Shown: positions 46,334 to 55,626, numbered from the stretch's first letter. The stretch: 57,522 nt of DNA from Bacteroidales bacterium (GCA_015061285.1 SUWW01000004.1:64341-121862); one strand, 5' to 3'. The notes: generated by a model from the sequence alone, not told the origin. A program made the numbers and translations.

Positions 46334-48244
46334 ATGAAAAAACACTATACAAATAGAACTTCCATAGTGGCTTTGTTTTTGGCAGTTCTGAGCTCGATGA
46401 GTATTAATGTTGAGGCCAAGGGGTGGATGAACAGAGAAGATAAAAAGGTATTCAACGCAGCATTCAAGATGGCGCAAAATACCGATAATCTTCATGCTAT
46501 AGCACTATTTCGTAAGTTGTACGAAAAAAATCCTAATGATATAGATGTCGCTTACAATTTGGGATTGTGTTATATGAATGGAAGCCTTAATCCCGATTCT
46601 GCGATGTTTTTCCTCAATATTGTTAACGATCTTGATGAAGGCGAATGGCATGAGGGACGAACCGATTTGAAACTTGCTATGGCTCGTATTCACCAATTGA
46701 AATATGAATTTGACGAAGCTCTTGATTTGTACAGAGAAATTCAAACTCACGATACAACAGGCTATGCAGCAAAACGACTTGCATACGAGCGCAATGTTTG
46801 TTCGACAGCCCAAGATTTATTGTCGATGCCGGTGATGCTAAAAACTAAACTTGTTGCTGGAGATGTTAATTCAGAATACAACGATTATCGCCCTATTGTG
46901 TCGGCAGATATGCAGACGCTTATATTTACTTCAAGACGTAAAGATGTATTAGAAAACTCGCCGTATGACGATGGTCAATACGAAGAGAAACTCTACATCG
47001 TTAAGCGAGATGGGTATGGAGATTGGGGTAGTGCAAATCGATTGAATGTCCTCAGCAAGCGAGGCGCACAAGAGACAGCCGTAAGTATATCGGAAGAGCT
47101 CGGAGAATTGTATCTATGTAGCGAAGGCGACATATACATATCGCGTCGCGATTCGGCTACAGGCAACTGGCTGCCAGCACAACCTATTGGAGAGCCTATC
47201 AACACCAAATCCGAAGAGCGTTTCGCAAGCATCAGCCCCGATGGACAACAATTGCTTTTCTCGTCGAATCGAGAAGGAGGAATGGGTGGCTTTGATATTT
47301 ATCGCTCGTTCCGCCTGCCTAATGGACACTGGGGCGAACCTCGTAATGTAGGCCCAGAAATTAATAGTGAATACGATGAAGATTCTCCTGTTTTTCATCC
47401 TACTCAGCCGTTACTCTATTTCAGTAGTGCGGGCCATAACACAATGGGAGGCATGGATATTTTTTATTCACAGATCAACGAAGAGGATAGCAGTTTCGTT
47501 GGAGCAATGAATATTGGATACCCTATAAATACGCCCGACGATGATTTGTATTTCATACCAACTTCGAAACAGAATATAGCCTACTATTCGAGCATAAAAT
47601 GGAATAATAGCAATACAGGTTATAATATATATGAAGTAGAGTATGATGAGCCAGAAGTCAATCGACTTGTGCTAATAGAAGGAAAGGTTGTAGCAGCTAA
47701 TCCGGTAGACGTACGCATAACAGCTCGAGTAGATGGAAATATTGTAGGTACGTATTTGGCAAACGAACGAACTGGCAGTTTTGTAATGCTTCTTGATGAT
47801 GATCAGAATTATGAAATATACGCCGAGGCCTATGGCGAAGTGCAAAAACGTCAAATCAACCTTGAGAAGGGTGCTGGCTATAATTTGACAGGCGAAAAAC
47901 GTACTATAGAGCCATTCGTATTTCATAATTCAGGAGGCTTCTCTATGAAAACATCAATAGAACGAGAGAATTTTGCATCGGAGAATTTCCAAAGCACTTT
48001 GCCTACAGGACGCTTCACGGTGCAGATACTATCGATGAAACGTCCAGTTTCACTTTCGTCGCTACCTCTTGAAAGCCATGAAGTGTATGAAATTTCGTAC
48101 AAAAATGGTTGGTATGTATATGCCTATGGATCATACGAGCACATAAATGAGGCTCGCTCGGCATGTAAGTACGTACATAACAATACTAAATTTGCCGATT
48201 CTTTTATTCGAAATTCTAAACAATATAAACGTTATACTAAATGA
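46334..48244 (+). CDS. Exported TPR-PD40 propeller protein with SPOR-like C-terminus
   Basis: The 636-aa protein has a Sec signal (1-28), TPR-like helices (35-165), a six-bladed PD40-type propeller (about 190-430; FASISPDGQQLLFSSNREGG and SPVFHPTQPLLYFSS are typical blades), a small beta domain (about 440-510) and a SPOR-like end (about 555-625, FTVQILSMKRPVS to WYVYAYGSYEHINEARSA). T9SS protein PorE has TPR and PD40 modules too but ends in an OmpA-like domain, which is missing. A peptidoglycan-linked envelope role is inferred. It overlaps the acetyltransferase gene by 4 nt. Confidence 0.8.
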   Translation: MKKHYTNRTSIVALFLAVLSSMSINVEAKGWMNREDKKVFNAAFKMAQNTDNLHAIALFRKLYEKNPNDIDVAYNLGLCYMNGSLNPDSAMFFLNIVNDLDEGEWHEGRTDLKLAMARIHQLKYEFDEALDLYREIQTHDTTGYAAKRLAYERNVCSTAQDLLSMPVMLKTKLVAGDVNSEYNDYRPIVSADMQTLIFTSRRKDVLENSPYDDGQYEEKLYIVKRDGYGDWGSANRLNVLSKRGAQETAVSISEELGELYLCSEGDIYISRRDSATGNWLPAQPIGEPINTKSEERFASISPDGQQLLFSSNREGGMGGFDIYRSFRLPNGHWGEPRNVGPEINSEYDEDSPVFHPTQPLLYFSSAGHNTMGGMDIFYSQINEEDSSFVGAMNIGYPINTPDDDLYFIPTSKQNIAYYSSIKWNNSNTGYNIYEVEYDEPEVNRLVLIEGKVVAANPVDVRITARVDGNIVGTYLANERTGSFVMLLDDDQNYEIYAEAYGEVQKRQINLEKGAGYNLTGEKRTIEPFVFHNSGGFSMKTSIERENFASENFQSTLPTGRFTVQILSMKRPVSLSSLPLESHEVYEISYKNGWYVYAYGSYEHINEARSACKYVHNNTKFADSFIRNSKQYKRYTK

Positions 48245-48762
48245 TTGAAGGCTCGATAGTTGCGCTTCGTGCGATAGAACCGAGTGATGTAGATTTTTTT
48301 TACCATTTGGAGAATGAGCCAGAGTTGTGGCAAGATGGATTTAATAAGCATCCATTGTCACGTCGAGCAATATCGGATTTCGTAGAACGTTGTTTGGAGG
48401 GCGATATATACAGCCTACATCAAGAGCGTCTGCTTGTTGTGGCCAAAGAGAGTGGCTGCGTTGTTGGCTGTGTTGATGCATTTGAGGTTAATCCATTTGA
48501 TTTGACTTGTGAGATAGGCATTGTTGTCGATAAAGAATACCGACGTAATGGATATGCAGCTGATGCAGTGCGCACTATGATCAACTATCTATGCGGCACT
48601 ATAGGTATACACACAATTGACGCAAAAGTTAGAAAGACCAACGAAGCGAGTGTTTCGCTTTTCAAATCATGTGGTTTCAAACAGTGTGGCGTACTTCCGC
48701 AACACATACGTATGCAAGATTCGTGGGACGATGTTTGGATAATGTCGTACATGGCCAAGTGA
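48241..48762 (+). CDS. GNAT-family N-acetyltransferase
   Basis: The 173-aa protein resembles the RimJ/RimL or SpeG group. ALRAIEPSDVDFFYHLENEPELW opens the fold, EIGIVVDKEYRRNGYAADAV carries the acetyl-CoA pyrophosphate loop (R-R-N-G-Y-A), and VRKTNEASVSLFKSCGFKQCG is the classic C-terminal motif. The substrate could be a ribosomal protein, a polyamine or an antibiotic-like amine. It is translationally coupled to the preceding propeller gene (ATGA), though a functional link is unclear. Confidence 0.88.
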   Translation: MIEGSIVALRAIEPSDVDFFYHLENEPELWQDGFNKHPLSRRAISDFVERCLEGDIYSLHQERLLVVAKESGCVVGCVDAFEVNPFDLTCEIGIVVDKEYRRNGYAADAVRTMINYLCGTIGIHTIDAKVRKTNEASVSLFKSCGFKQCGVLPQHIRMQDSWDDVWIMSYMAK

Positions 48763-48853
48763 TATTTGTCGCCAAAAAAGCCTTGTTTGTCTATTTAACC
48801 CTTTGCATGATATATACCGCACTACTTTTGAAGCGGATTTTATTATAACTCAA

Positions 48854-51667
48854 ATGAAAAAAAACATACGATTAATAGCGTCTGTGCTTATTGCGTTTTC
48901 TTTTCAGGTGGCGTTTGCGCAATACAAAATAACAGGCGTTGTAGTTGATAGTAAAGATGGACAACCCTTGCCCGGAGCCACTGCTACGATACAAGCTGAT
49001 AATGGTAAACCCGAAGGTCAAAGTACCGATATTGATGGCAAGTTTACAATTCGAGCTGCTGCCGGAAAATACAAATTCAAGGTTGTCTTTCTTGGTTATA
49101 GAGATTATGAGAAAAACATCACTATTACCGATTCCGATTTGAAACTTGGTACCATTCGCCTTCGTCCCGAATCTAAAGAGTTGCAAGAGGTTGAAGCAAA
49201 AGGCACACTACGTCGTCAAGAACAGAGAGGCGACACTACGGTATTCAATGCCGAAGCCTACAAGGTAAATCCCGATGCAACGACAGAAGATTTGATAAAG
49301 AAAATGCCTGGTATGCAGGTTAGCGGCTCGTCTGTTACTGCAGGAGGCGAAACGGTAAAAAAGGTTCTTGTAGATGGCAAAGAGTTCTTCGGCGACGACC
49401 CTATGGTGGCTCTAAAAAATATCCAAGCCGACATGGTGTCGAAGATTGAAGTTTACGATCGACAAAGCGACCAATCGGCTTTCACCGGTTTCTCGGACGG
49501 CAACGAAGAGAAGACTATCAACATACTTACTAAGATGGGTATGACAAAAGGAGCTTTTGGCCGCGTGTATGGAGGCTATGGCACCGATAGCCGCTACGAA
49601 ATGGGCGGTAACTACAACATATTCAATGGCAACCACCGTGTGTCTATAATAGGTATGCTCAACAATATCAATCAGCAGAACTTCTCGTTTGACGATATTA
49701 CTGGAGCAATGTCGAACGGTGGAGGTCGCGGCATGGGCGGTATGTTCAATATGGGTCAAGGCGGTAAAAATCGCACAGGTTCTATTGGTATTAACTATGG
49801 ATATGAGAAAAAAGACACGTTGAAGATTGAGTTTAGCTACTTCTACAATAACAATAAGAATGTAACTAACTCGACGAGCATGCAAGAATATTTCGTTGAT
49901 AATGAAGACGATAGTCTACGTATATATACAAGCGGTAGCGAATCGGAAGGTTTGAACAACAACCACCGAGCAAACCTTCGTCTAACTTGGACCATCGATG
50001 AAAATAACTCGTTGATATTCACTCCGCGCGCAAGTTGGCAGAAATACGAGAGCACTTCTACAAGTTTTGGTAACGATACCTACGACTCAATTCCATACTT
50101 ATCTACGCTTCAAAACAGCGATCAAACCACCACGGGTATCTCTGCAAGTGGCGATTTGATGTGGCGTCATAAGTTTAGCCTTCCACGCCGCACGCTCACA
50201 GTTCGCGTTGGTTCGAGCATATCAAATTCCGATGCCGACGGCGAGAGCAACTCTTCTAAAGAGTATAACTATATGTCAGCCAAAAACCTCTTCACCGCTC
50301 AACGCACCGACAATGTCAGCAAACGCATAACTACTAATGGTTCTATCACTTACACTGAACCCATTGGTGAGTATATGGCATTTCAAGTGAACTACAGTCC
50401 AACGTTCACACGTTCTAAAGGCGACAAGATTGTTGATGCCGACACTGTGGCCTCACTCAACAATGCAACATTCGACTTCGAATTCTCGCCTACGCTCAGC
50501 AATAAGAAGACTTCCGACTATTTGCAACAGAAGGGTGGCATCGGCTTGAATATCTTCAAAGGCAAAGACTTCAATGCTAATATTGGGCTCGACTATCAGT
50601 ATGCAACTCTTGAGGGCAATCAGACATACCCGCTTTCGTTCGAGACAAGCAAGTCGTTTCGTTCGTTGCTCCCTTCGGTGATGGTCCGCCTTCGCAAAGA
50701 CCGTGCGCTAAACCTTAACTTCCGCTATCGAGCATCAACTTCGGCACCATCTATATCGAATCTTCAGCAGGTTGTCGACGTTAGCAACATACGTATATAC
50801 ACCGCTGGTAATCCCAACCTCGTGCAGTCGTACACCCACGATATGCGTATGTTCTTCGCCTATAACAATGCCGAAACATCTCGTGCCATATTTATGATGG
50901 GTGGTCTCACTGCTACCAACGACTATATTTCTACTTCGTCGGTGATTGCTTCGGTTGATAGTATTATCGATAATGATATTGTGCTTCCTGCTGGAACTCA
51001 GTTCAATAAGCCTGTAAATATGGATGGTTACCTCAGTGCTCGTGCCAACATAACCTTGTCGACTCCTGTAAGTTGGCTTGGCTCTAACGTCAACTTGAGC
51101 TTAGGCGGTAGCTTCCTCACCATGCCAAGTTTGTACAATGGACGCAAGGTGACTTCCGATACCTACAACCTCAATGGTGGACTTACCATTGGCTCAAGTT
51201 TTAGCGAGAATTGCGACTTCACACTCTCGTACAACGGTGGCTACAATATCATGAAATCTTCGCAGACGGCTGAGAGTAACTACAACTACTACAACCATAC
51301 CGCCTCTGCCGATATAAACCTACTATTCTTCACACGCCTTGTGCTCAACTCTTCGGTTTCGCACCAGATGTCGAGCGGCATGGGTAAGGACTACGACTAC
51401 AACTACGTGATGTGGAACGCTGGCGTTGGTTATAAGTTCCTCAGCGACCGTCGCGCCGAACTTCGCCTCAAGTTGAACGATATTCTCGACAACAACCAGA
51501 GCGTCAGTCGTAGCATTCAAGATGCATACGTACAGACATCGACAACCGATGTGCTTCGTAGATATGCAATGCTGACATTCACCTACAAGTTCAAGACAAT
51601 AGGCAATATGCCACGTAACGACAATATGTTTATGGGCCCACCTCCTGGCATGATGAGGAGAAGATAA
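48854..51667 (+). CDS. Outer-membrane beta-barrel protein, TonB-dependent-receptor-like
   Basis: The ATG at 48854 gives 937 aa with a Sec signal (MKKNIRLIASVLIAFSFQVAFA); an ATG 51 nt earlier precedes unrelated sequence. A carboxypeptidase-regulatory-like domain (about 24-110, ITGVVVDSKDGQPLPGATA) is followed by a plug-like region (EDLIKKMPGMQVSGSS, KKVLVDGKEFFGDDP) and a large barrel of the OMP_b-brl_3 type. The C-terminus is Met/Pro/Arg-rich. No susD-like partner is present, so a nutrient or metal substrate cannot be named. It ends with a strong bidirectional terminator. Confidence 0.88.
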   Translation: MKKNIRLIASVLIAFSFQVAFAQYKITGVVVDSKDGQPLPGATATIQADNGKPEGQSTDIDGKFTIRAAAGKYKFKVVFLGYRDYEKNITITDSDLKLGTIRLRPESKELQEVEAKGTLRRQEQRGDTTVFNAEAYKVNPDATTEDLIKKMPGMQVSGSSVTAGGETVKKVLVDGKEFFGDDPMVALKNIQADMVSKIEVYDRQSDQSAFTGFSDGNEEKTINILTKMGMTKGAFGRVYGGYGTDSRYEMGGNYNIFNGNHRVSIIGMLNNINQQNFSFDDITGAMSNGGGRGMGGMFNMGQGGKNRTGSIGINYGYEKKDTLKIEFSYFYNNNKNVTNSTSMQEYFVDNEDDSLRIYTSGSESEGLNNNHRANLRLTWTIDENNSLIFTPRASWQKYESTSTSFGNDTYDSIPYLSTLQNSDQTTTGISASGDLMWRHKFSLPRRTLTVRVGSSISNSDADGESNSSKEYNYMSAKNLFTAQRTDNVSKRITTNGSITYTEPIGEYMAFQVNYSPTFTRSKGDKIVDADTVASLNNATFDFEFSPTLSNKKTSDYLQQKGGIGLNIFKGKDFNANIGLDYQYATLEGNQTYPLSFETSKSFRSLLPSVMVRLRKDRALNLNFRYRASTSAPSISNLQQVVDVSNIRIYTAGNPNLVQSYTHDMRMFFAYNNAETSRAIFMMGGLTATNDYISTSSVIASVDSIIDNDIVLPAGTQFNKPVNMDGYLSARANITLSTPVSWLGSNVNLSLGGSFLTMPSLYNGRKVTSDTYNLNGGLTIGSSFSENCDFTLSYNGGYNIMKSSQTAESNYNYYNHTASADINLLFFTRLVLNSSVSHQMSSGMGKDYDYNYVMWNAGVGYKFLSDRRAELRLKLNDILDNNQSVSRSIQDAYVQTSTTDVLRRYAMLTFTYKFKTIGNMPRNDNMFMGPPPGMMRRR

Positions 51668-51688
51668 TCATTCAGATAAGTTTTTTTT

Positions 51689-51722
51689 GAAGAAGCAGTC
51701 ATCTTGCGATGGCTGCTTCTTT
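51689..51722 (+). terminator. Bidirectional terminator after beta-barrel gene
   Basis: AAGAAGCAGTCATC and GATGGCTGCTTCTT form a 14-bp stem (one G.U) with a 4-nt loop, flanked by eight T on the left and four T on the right. Confidence 0.8.
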
Positions 51723-51847
51723 TGTACGATGTAGGGAGACGCAGAGAAATTGAAAAGACAGAAAGTAGAATTGGTTGACGCACGTAGGAACGCTCTGCAA
51801 GCGTCGCGGAAAGGTCAACCAGACCGAAATACAGAATCTTGTTCAAA

Positions 51848-51924
51848 GGGAATTTACAATCCCCAAATAGTTAGTTTGCGGGGGTCAAATCCGCATCTCG
51901 CTGATAGCGGATTACAAATCCGCT
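51848..51924. repeat. Cluster of three REP-like palindromes
   Basis: Three short palindromes lie in 77 bp: imperfect GGGAATT-TAC-AATCCC (51848-51863), TGCGG...CCGCA (51877-51895) and perfect AGCGGATT-ACA-AATCCGCT (51906-51924). The shared GGATT/AATCC core suggests a REP/RAYT-type or other dispersed non-coding repeat. No transposase is nearby. Confidence 0.5.
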
Positions 51925-51944
51925 GGAACGGATAATTATCAATT

Positions 51945-52433
51945 TTAGTAACCAGCTCTATAACAAGATAAATAGGTAGAATCATTAGATAATATCATAT
52001 ATTCGTATAAACCTATTTGATAAATATGAACTTTATACCTGCCTTCTAAAGGGTGGTTGGGAGCTATGAAGATTACAGAATCTGGCGTAGAACCTATGAC
52101 ATCCCAAGTGCCTTTAGACTCTTTTGCACTTAGCACATTTAGCTCTATTCTTTTTTCCTCTTTTTCCTCAATTGACATACTATCTTCACCTATTATTGGA
52201 TAGTAGTTCCATGGCAATGACACTCCTTTTTTATGAATATCCAACACATTATCTGTGAAATATATATGTACACTTCTTTCCACCCATGAACTATCTTCGT
52301 ATATAGCCCAAATTCCACATACATTCTTTTGGGTATTGAATTTGTGATTACAAGAAGAGAATACACACTGCATAATAATCGCAAGAAATATACTACTCTT
52401 CAATATAGAACTTGTATTTACCATTTTTCTCAT
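51945..52433 (-). CDS. Small lipoprotein, candidate orphan immunity protein
   Basis: The 162-aa protein (ATG at 52433 chosen because the charged MRK start precedes the hydrophobic core) has a lipoprotein signal ending VFSSC. The mature part is strand-rich with no family I recognise. Its 5' end overlaps the stop of an RHS-toxin-like remnant by about 40 nt (52393-52433), the gene order of toxin and immunity pairs. It is intact while the toxin is not, which fits a retained immunity gene. Function is inferred from position only. Confidence 0.5.
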   Translation of the reverse strand: MRKMVNTSSILKSSIFLAIIMQCVFSSCNHKFNTQKNVCGIWAIYEDSSWVERSVHIYFTDNVLDIHKKGVSLPWNYYPIIGEDSMSIEEKEEKRIELNVLSAKESKGTWDVIGSTPDSVIFIAPNHPLEGRYKVHIYQIGLYEYMILSNDSTYLSCYRAGY

Positions 52434-52573
52434 CATATCTACCATCGTCCATTAATATTTGATTGCCAATTTGCATTATTATATCATCACTAGATGACCC
52501 TTGAAATACATAATCAATAAGTTTCCCATATCCATCTGAATTATTATACTCAGAAGGAGGGACACCCCCGTTC
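52393..52573 (-). pseudogene. C-terminal remnant of a polymorphic toxin
   Basis: An open frame without a start reads NGGVPPSEYNNSDGYGKL, IDYVFQG, SSSDDIIMQIGNQILMDDG and ends FYIEE. It is cut on its 5' side by two REP-like palindromes and an in-frame stop. Its end overlaps the lipoprotein gene. It looks like the tail of a toxin domain; the RHS core is missing. Confidence 0.45.
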
Positions 52574-52574
52574 T

Positions 52575-52622
52575 CCGTAGGCTCTGCCTACGGTGCTGCT
52601 AAAAGCAAGGCTCCAGCCTTGC
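52575..52622. repeat. Two adjacent perfect REP-like palindromes
   Basis: CCGTAGGC-TCT-GCCTACGG (52575-52593) and GCAAGGCT-CC-AGCCTTGC (52605-52622) are perfect 8-bp stems 11 nt apart. The first core recurs at 23434. They separate the toxin remnant from the sequence that follows the DUF3592 gene. Confidence 0.55.
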
Positions 52623-52701
52623 ACGTTCGCTATAGTTTTTTGTAGATTTTCCATCTTCACCGCAATTGTTTCTGCAAGGCGTGAGCCTATTTTCATCACA
52701 A

Positions 52702-52726
52702 ACTTAAGGTACGCCGAACAGAACTG
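52702..52726 (-). repeat. Junction repeat, copy 1 (VLFGVP end)
   Basis: On the minus strand, 9 nt past the DUF3592 stop, the sequence can be read VLFGVP then stop. A 19/24 match lies at 53431-53456, again directly after the stop of an upstream gene, where it reads IPFGLP. FG(V/L)P is a hallmark of the RHS core (YxPFGxP), so these look like RHS restart points of stacked cassettes. Confidence 0.45.
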
Positions 52727-52734
52727 ACTATTAC

Positions 52735-53055
52735 CTAATTATATATCACGGGTTTGTTATTATCGGGGTTTGTCTTATCATAAACCACTATAATAGTATC
52801 TCCCACTGACAACGCATCACTTTTAGGATAATATTTCCCGCGACCTTGATACTTATTATCTCCTACGAAAAATTCATAGCTGAAGAAATGAGTATATCTG
52901 ATAGTGTAGAAATGATCTATGACTATTGCTTTTGAGTATTCTAAGTTTTTATCTAATGACTGTTTCTTAATAATACCTCCTATCAATAAATAAGCGAGGA
53001 ATACCCAACAGATGATAGTAAACAACCAAAGAATGTTATCTTTTATGTTTTTCAT
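52735..53055 (-). CDS. DUF3592-like membrane protein, candidate immunity protein
   Basis: The 106-aa protein has one N-terminal membrane helix (about 8-28) followed by a small beta domain with DNKYQGRGKYYPKSDALSVGDTIIVVYD, a DUF3592-like pattern. Its start overlaps the stop of an RHS-toxin-type remnant (ATGA at 53052-53055), as expected for an immunity gene. DUF3592 proteins occur often near polymorphic toxins. The partner toxin is reduced to a fragment here. Confidence 0.55.
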   Translation of the reverse strand: MKNIKDNILWLFTIICWVFLAYLLIGGIIKKQSLDKNLEYSKAIVIDHFYTIRYTHFFSYEFFVGDNKYQGRGKYYPKSDALSVGDTIIVVYDKTNPDNNKPVIYN

Positions 53056-53458
53056 TTTGAATATATTGGAATAATAGGTCGTTGTACGCGAGTTGCATCA
53101 TTCTGCTGAACTATGGGGGCTTTGAGTGGGACCGAAATTCTTGTTGTAGAACCTGTTCCTATTGCATTATTAACCTGTCCGCCAATTATCCCTCCCGTAT
53201 AATCGGCAATAGCATTTGCTCCTGTTTGAACTGCGGCTTGAAACAATCCTAAGTACCTTAATATTTCTGAGATAGATTCTTATTTAGGTCATTGTTTCAA
53301 GAAACAGCAACGGTCCCGAATAGCCTGATGGATCATATCCGTACGCCGAAATGGGTCGCCGTTCTGTTCCTTTCTTTTCAATATTCTTCCTCGTTTTATC
53401 CTACAAAATATCATTTTGTGTTCACATTACAAATCTAAGGTAAGCCAAACGGAATATA
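53052..53458 (-). pseudogene. RHS core and toxin-tail remnant
   Basis: Pieces in several frames with stops: IPFGLP right after the preceding gene, SAYGYDPSGYSGPLLFLET about 53300-53350, then an uninterrupted tail LGLFQAAVQTGANAIADYTG to IIPIYSK that overlaps the DUF3592 start. The first pieces resemble RHS core, and the tail the last part of a toxin or linker. It is not translatable as one protein. Confidence 0.5.
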
Positions 53459-54457
53459 TTACATAAAGGCATCAAAAGGTACATATTCATCATCATAAGG
53501 CTCTACTATGAGAATGGTAACACCATTAATGCTAACAATTAGTCGTTTATCTTGATTGATATTGAAATTCAATGAATCAAACTTATTGAGTAACTGAGAA
53601 CTCAAATTTATGTTTTTCTTAGTTAGCTCCTTCTTGAATAGATTTATGTCTGTAATATATCCTCCATTACTATACTTGATTTTATACTGAGATAAAATTT
53701 CCAATACATCTTGAACTGGAACGTTACAACTTTCTATAAAATTATTCAAAAGGTTCGCGTCTATATAATTCTTTGATTCTATACTCCTTGGTATTTTGAT
53801 GGGTATTGTAGCTGACGATATACGTGAACAAGAATTGAGCAAACTATCTATCTCCATCAGTATACTACTATCAATACGCGAAGTATCTTCCCCCATCGTA
53901 AATCCCGTTGCCTTATTCCATATACATATAACAGTTTCATACAATGGCAAACACCAATAAAATTCCAAATAACGTTCGAGGTATTCATACGTGTATAAAC
54001 GATCATAAGCTTGTAGTAATTTTGATTGAATTGCTTCGTCCAATTTTTCTGAGTATTCGAACAATCCATCAGCATCAAAAAAACAGCAACTTTTTTTGTA
54101 CATCGAATTTGATGCGAATTCAGCTATATAGTTTTCATTACATACAGTAATTATGCATGTATCCCCGATGGTTCTGAAATCAAAATGTTCAATATCAGGT
54201 TCTAATATTGCGTAAAGGGCGTAATATGTTGAATCTACAATCTGAATTCTTTTATAAAGATCTTTCAATAGAAAAGATTTGTCTTTAGGAAATTCACCAT
54301 AAGAATTATAGTAAGTTTCAATATACGAGTTGAATAGGTATGAAAATTTGCCTTCATGCAATGAATCTATCGACTGTATTTCTTGCATGGTTTTACATTG
54401 TGCTTGAGTAAGCACGTGTACCAATACGAATAGCAAAAGGAATATGTATCTATTCAT
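53459..54457 (-). CDS. Exported hypothetical protein, candidate immunity/accessory
   Basis: The 332-aa protein has a Sec signal (MNRYIFLLLFVLVHVLTQAQ) and no domain I recognise. It is rich in Y, S and charged residues, with helical segments, and contains FESCNVPVQDVLEIL-like turns near the middle. It overlaps the 135-aa gene by 4 nt, so three small genes (55625 to 53459) form one leftward unit behind an RHS fragment. An immunity role is possible by position; its large size is unusual for one. Confidence 0.5.
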   Translation of the reverse strand: MNRYIFLLLFVLVHVLTQAQCKTMQEIQSIDSLHEGKFSYLFNSYIETYYNSYGEFPKDKSFLLKDLYKRIQIVDSTYYALYAILEPDIEHFDFRTIGDTCIITVCNENYIAEFASNSMYKKSCCFFDADGLFEYSEKLDEAIQSKLLQAYDRLYTYEYLERYLEFYWCLPLYETVICIWNKATGFTMGEDTSRIDSSILMEIDSLLNSCSRISSATIPIKIPRSIESKNYIDANLLNNFIESCNVPVQDVLEILSQYKIKYSNGGYITDINLFKKELTKKNINLSSQLLNKFDSLNFNINQDKRLIVSINGVTILIVEPYDDEYVPFDAFM

Positions 54458-54861
54458 TTCTTTCTACTTTGATGAAGATAATCTAATGTTCTAGTAAAAT
54501 TGATATACATTTTTCTTTCTGGAAAGCTAAAGACAACTAAGGGATAATACTTTCCGTTAGCAATCTTGAATAAGTAGCCTTTACTTAATTGTGGTTCACT
54601 ATCAGACATACTAAATCCTCCATAAGTTTTGGGAACATTATGTGTTGCCTTTATCGATGTTGCAGGGTCGCAGTAAGACGGTTCTGTATTTTTACCTGGT
54701 GTATTAACTATAGTTGAGACTCCGATTATTTCCCCTTGCTTATTTTTTTTAGCGAAAAATAGATCCTGAGGTTTATTGAGCAAATGTATGTTTTCATATG
54801 TCGTAAAAGCACCATCTTGGTATTTATAGAAGTCGCCAAACGGAGAGAGCTTCAATAGCAT
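54454..54861 (-). CDS. Hypothetical protein in RHS-associated operon
   Basis: The 135-aa protein starts MLLKLSPFGDFYKYQDGAF and carries no signal peptide or known motif. The C-terminal half is strand-rich (GYLFKIANGKYYPLVVFSFPERK). It overlaps its upstream neighbour by 10 nt and its downstream neighbour by 4 nt, so all three are coupled. The gene is AT-rich, like other immunity-type genes in this stretch. No function can be assigned. Confidence 0.45.
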   Translation of the reverse strand: MLLKLSPFGDFYKYQDGAFTTYENIHLLNKPQDLFFAKKNKQGEIIGVSTIVNTPGKNTEPSYCDPATSIKATHNVPKTYGGFSMSDSEPQLSKGYLFKIANGKYYPLVVFSFPERKMYINFTRTLDYLHQSRKK

Positions 54862-55625
54862 GGTACAAAATCTGTGAACTTCGAAAGATTATATTCTATC
54901 ATTCTTTCTCTAAGTTCTTTAGATACAAATACTCTTTTATAGGCAGAACAGCCATCTCCGAATACCTCATAACTCTTATACATGTGCGATATTGGATGAG
55001 AATGTAATGGAAAAAATCCAATTATTTTAGCCGAATATTTTATAGCACCACATTTTGTACAAACTTGATTGCTATAATTGCTCAAATCCAAAGGCTCTGT
55101 TATTTCTGGCAATACCAATTGCACTATAGAATCTATTTCACAATCGGATTTGAATAACCTCACTTTGCGGCATTCTATTCTAAAAGGTTTGAAAATTTCA
55201 TTGTACGCATCAATACTCACAAAAAATTCATCAAAAATCCACCCTAAGCCCCAAAATGGCCTTTTTATAATACTTTTTAGTCTAAAATCTCCATTTTGAA
55301 ATTTTCCAACACCACAATCTCGACACAAGTTTCGCGTATCATACGTGATGTCTAAGTAACCTCCATTATTGTCAGGCATTGGATAACCTATCATATTCCA
55401 TCTATGAAGTACGCTATACTCGGAGTTCAAAACTTCTTTAGTCGTAAACTTGACCCCTATATTTGCCAATACACCCCATTTATCTAATAATGGCTTTATT
55501 GTGGTATATATATCATTGTCAATTACTAAGCTATTACAGCCTTCTTCTATTTCAATGTTATTTTGACGAAGAGTACTGACTTGCTCTTCATTCCAATTGC
55601 TGAAAATTTGCCAAAAAGTTTTCAT
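54852..55625 (-). CDS. Double-CxxCG protein next to RHS fragment, candidate immunity
   Basis: The ATG at 55625 gives 257 aa starting MKTFWQIFSNWNEEQ. Two zinc-knuckle-like segments, LCRDCG (about 98-103) and VCTKCG (about 187-192), resemble the double-CxxCG group that is often found with toxin systems. The rest is strand-rich. It begins 1 nt after the stop of an RHS fragment, exactly where an immunity gene would lie. Zinc binding is likely from the cysteine pairs; the partner toxin is essentially gone. Confidence 0.55.
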   Translation of the reverse strand: MKTFWQIFSNWNEEQVSTLRQNNIEIEEGCNSLVIDNDIYTTIKPLLDKWGVLANIGVKFTTKEVLNSEYSVLHRWNMIGYPMPDNNGGYLDITYDTRNLCRDCGVGKFQNGDFRLKSIIKRPFWGLGWIFDEFFVSIDAYNEIFKPFRIECRKVRLFKSDCEIDSIVQLVLPEITEPLDLSNYSNQVCTKCGAIKYSAKIIGFFPLHSHPISHMYKSYEVFGDGCSAYKRVFVSKELRERMIEYNLSKFTDFVPCY

Positions 55626-55626
55626 G

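Noticed and set aside
46334-48244. Identification as the type IX secretion protein PorE.
   Set aside because: The TPR and PD40 modules fit, but the OmpA-like C-terminal domain is missing and replaced by a SPOR-like end, and no other secretion genes are near.
48854-51667. SusC-type glycan receptor of a polysaccharide locus.
   Set aside because: The barrel is of the OMP_b-brl_3 type, and there is no SusD partner or glycosidase nearby.
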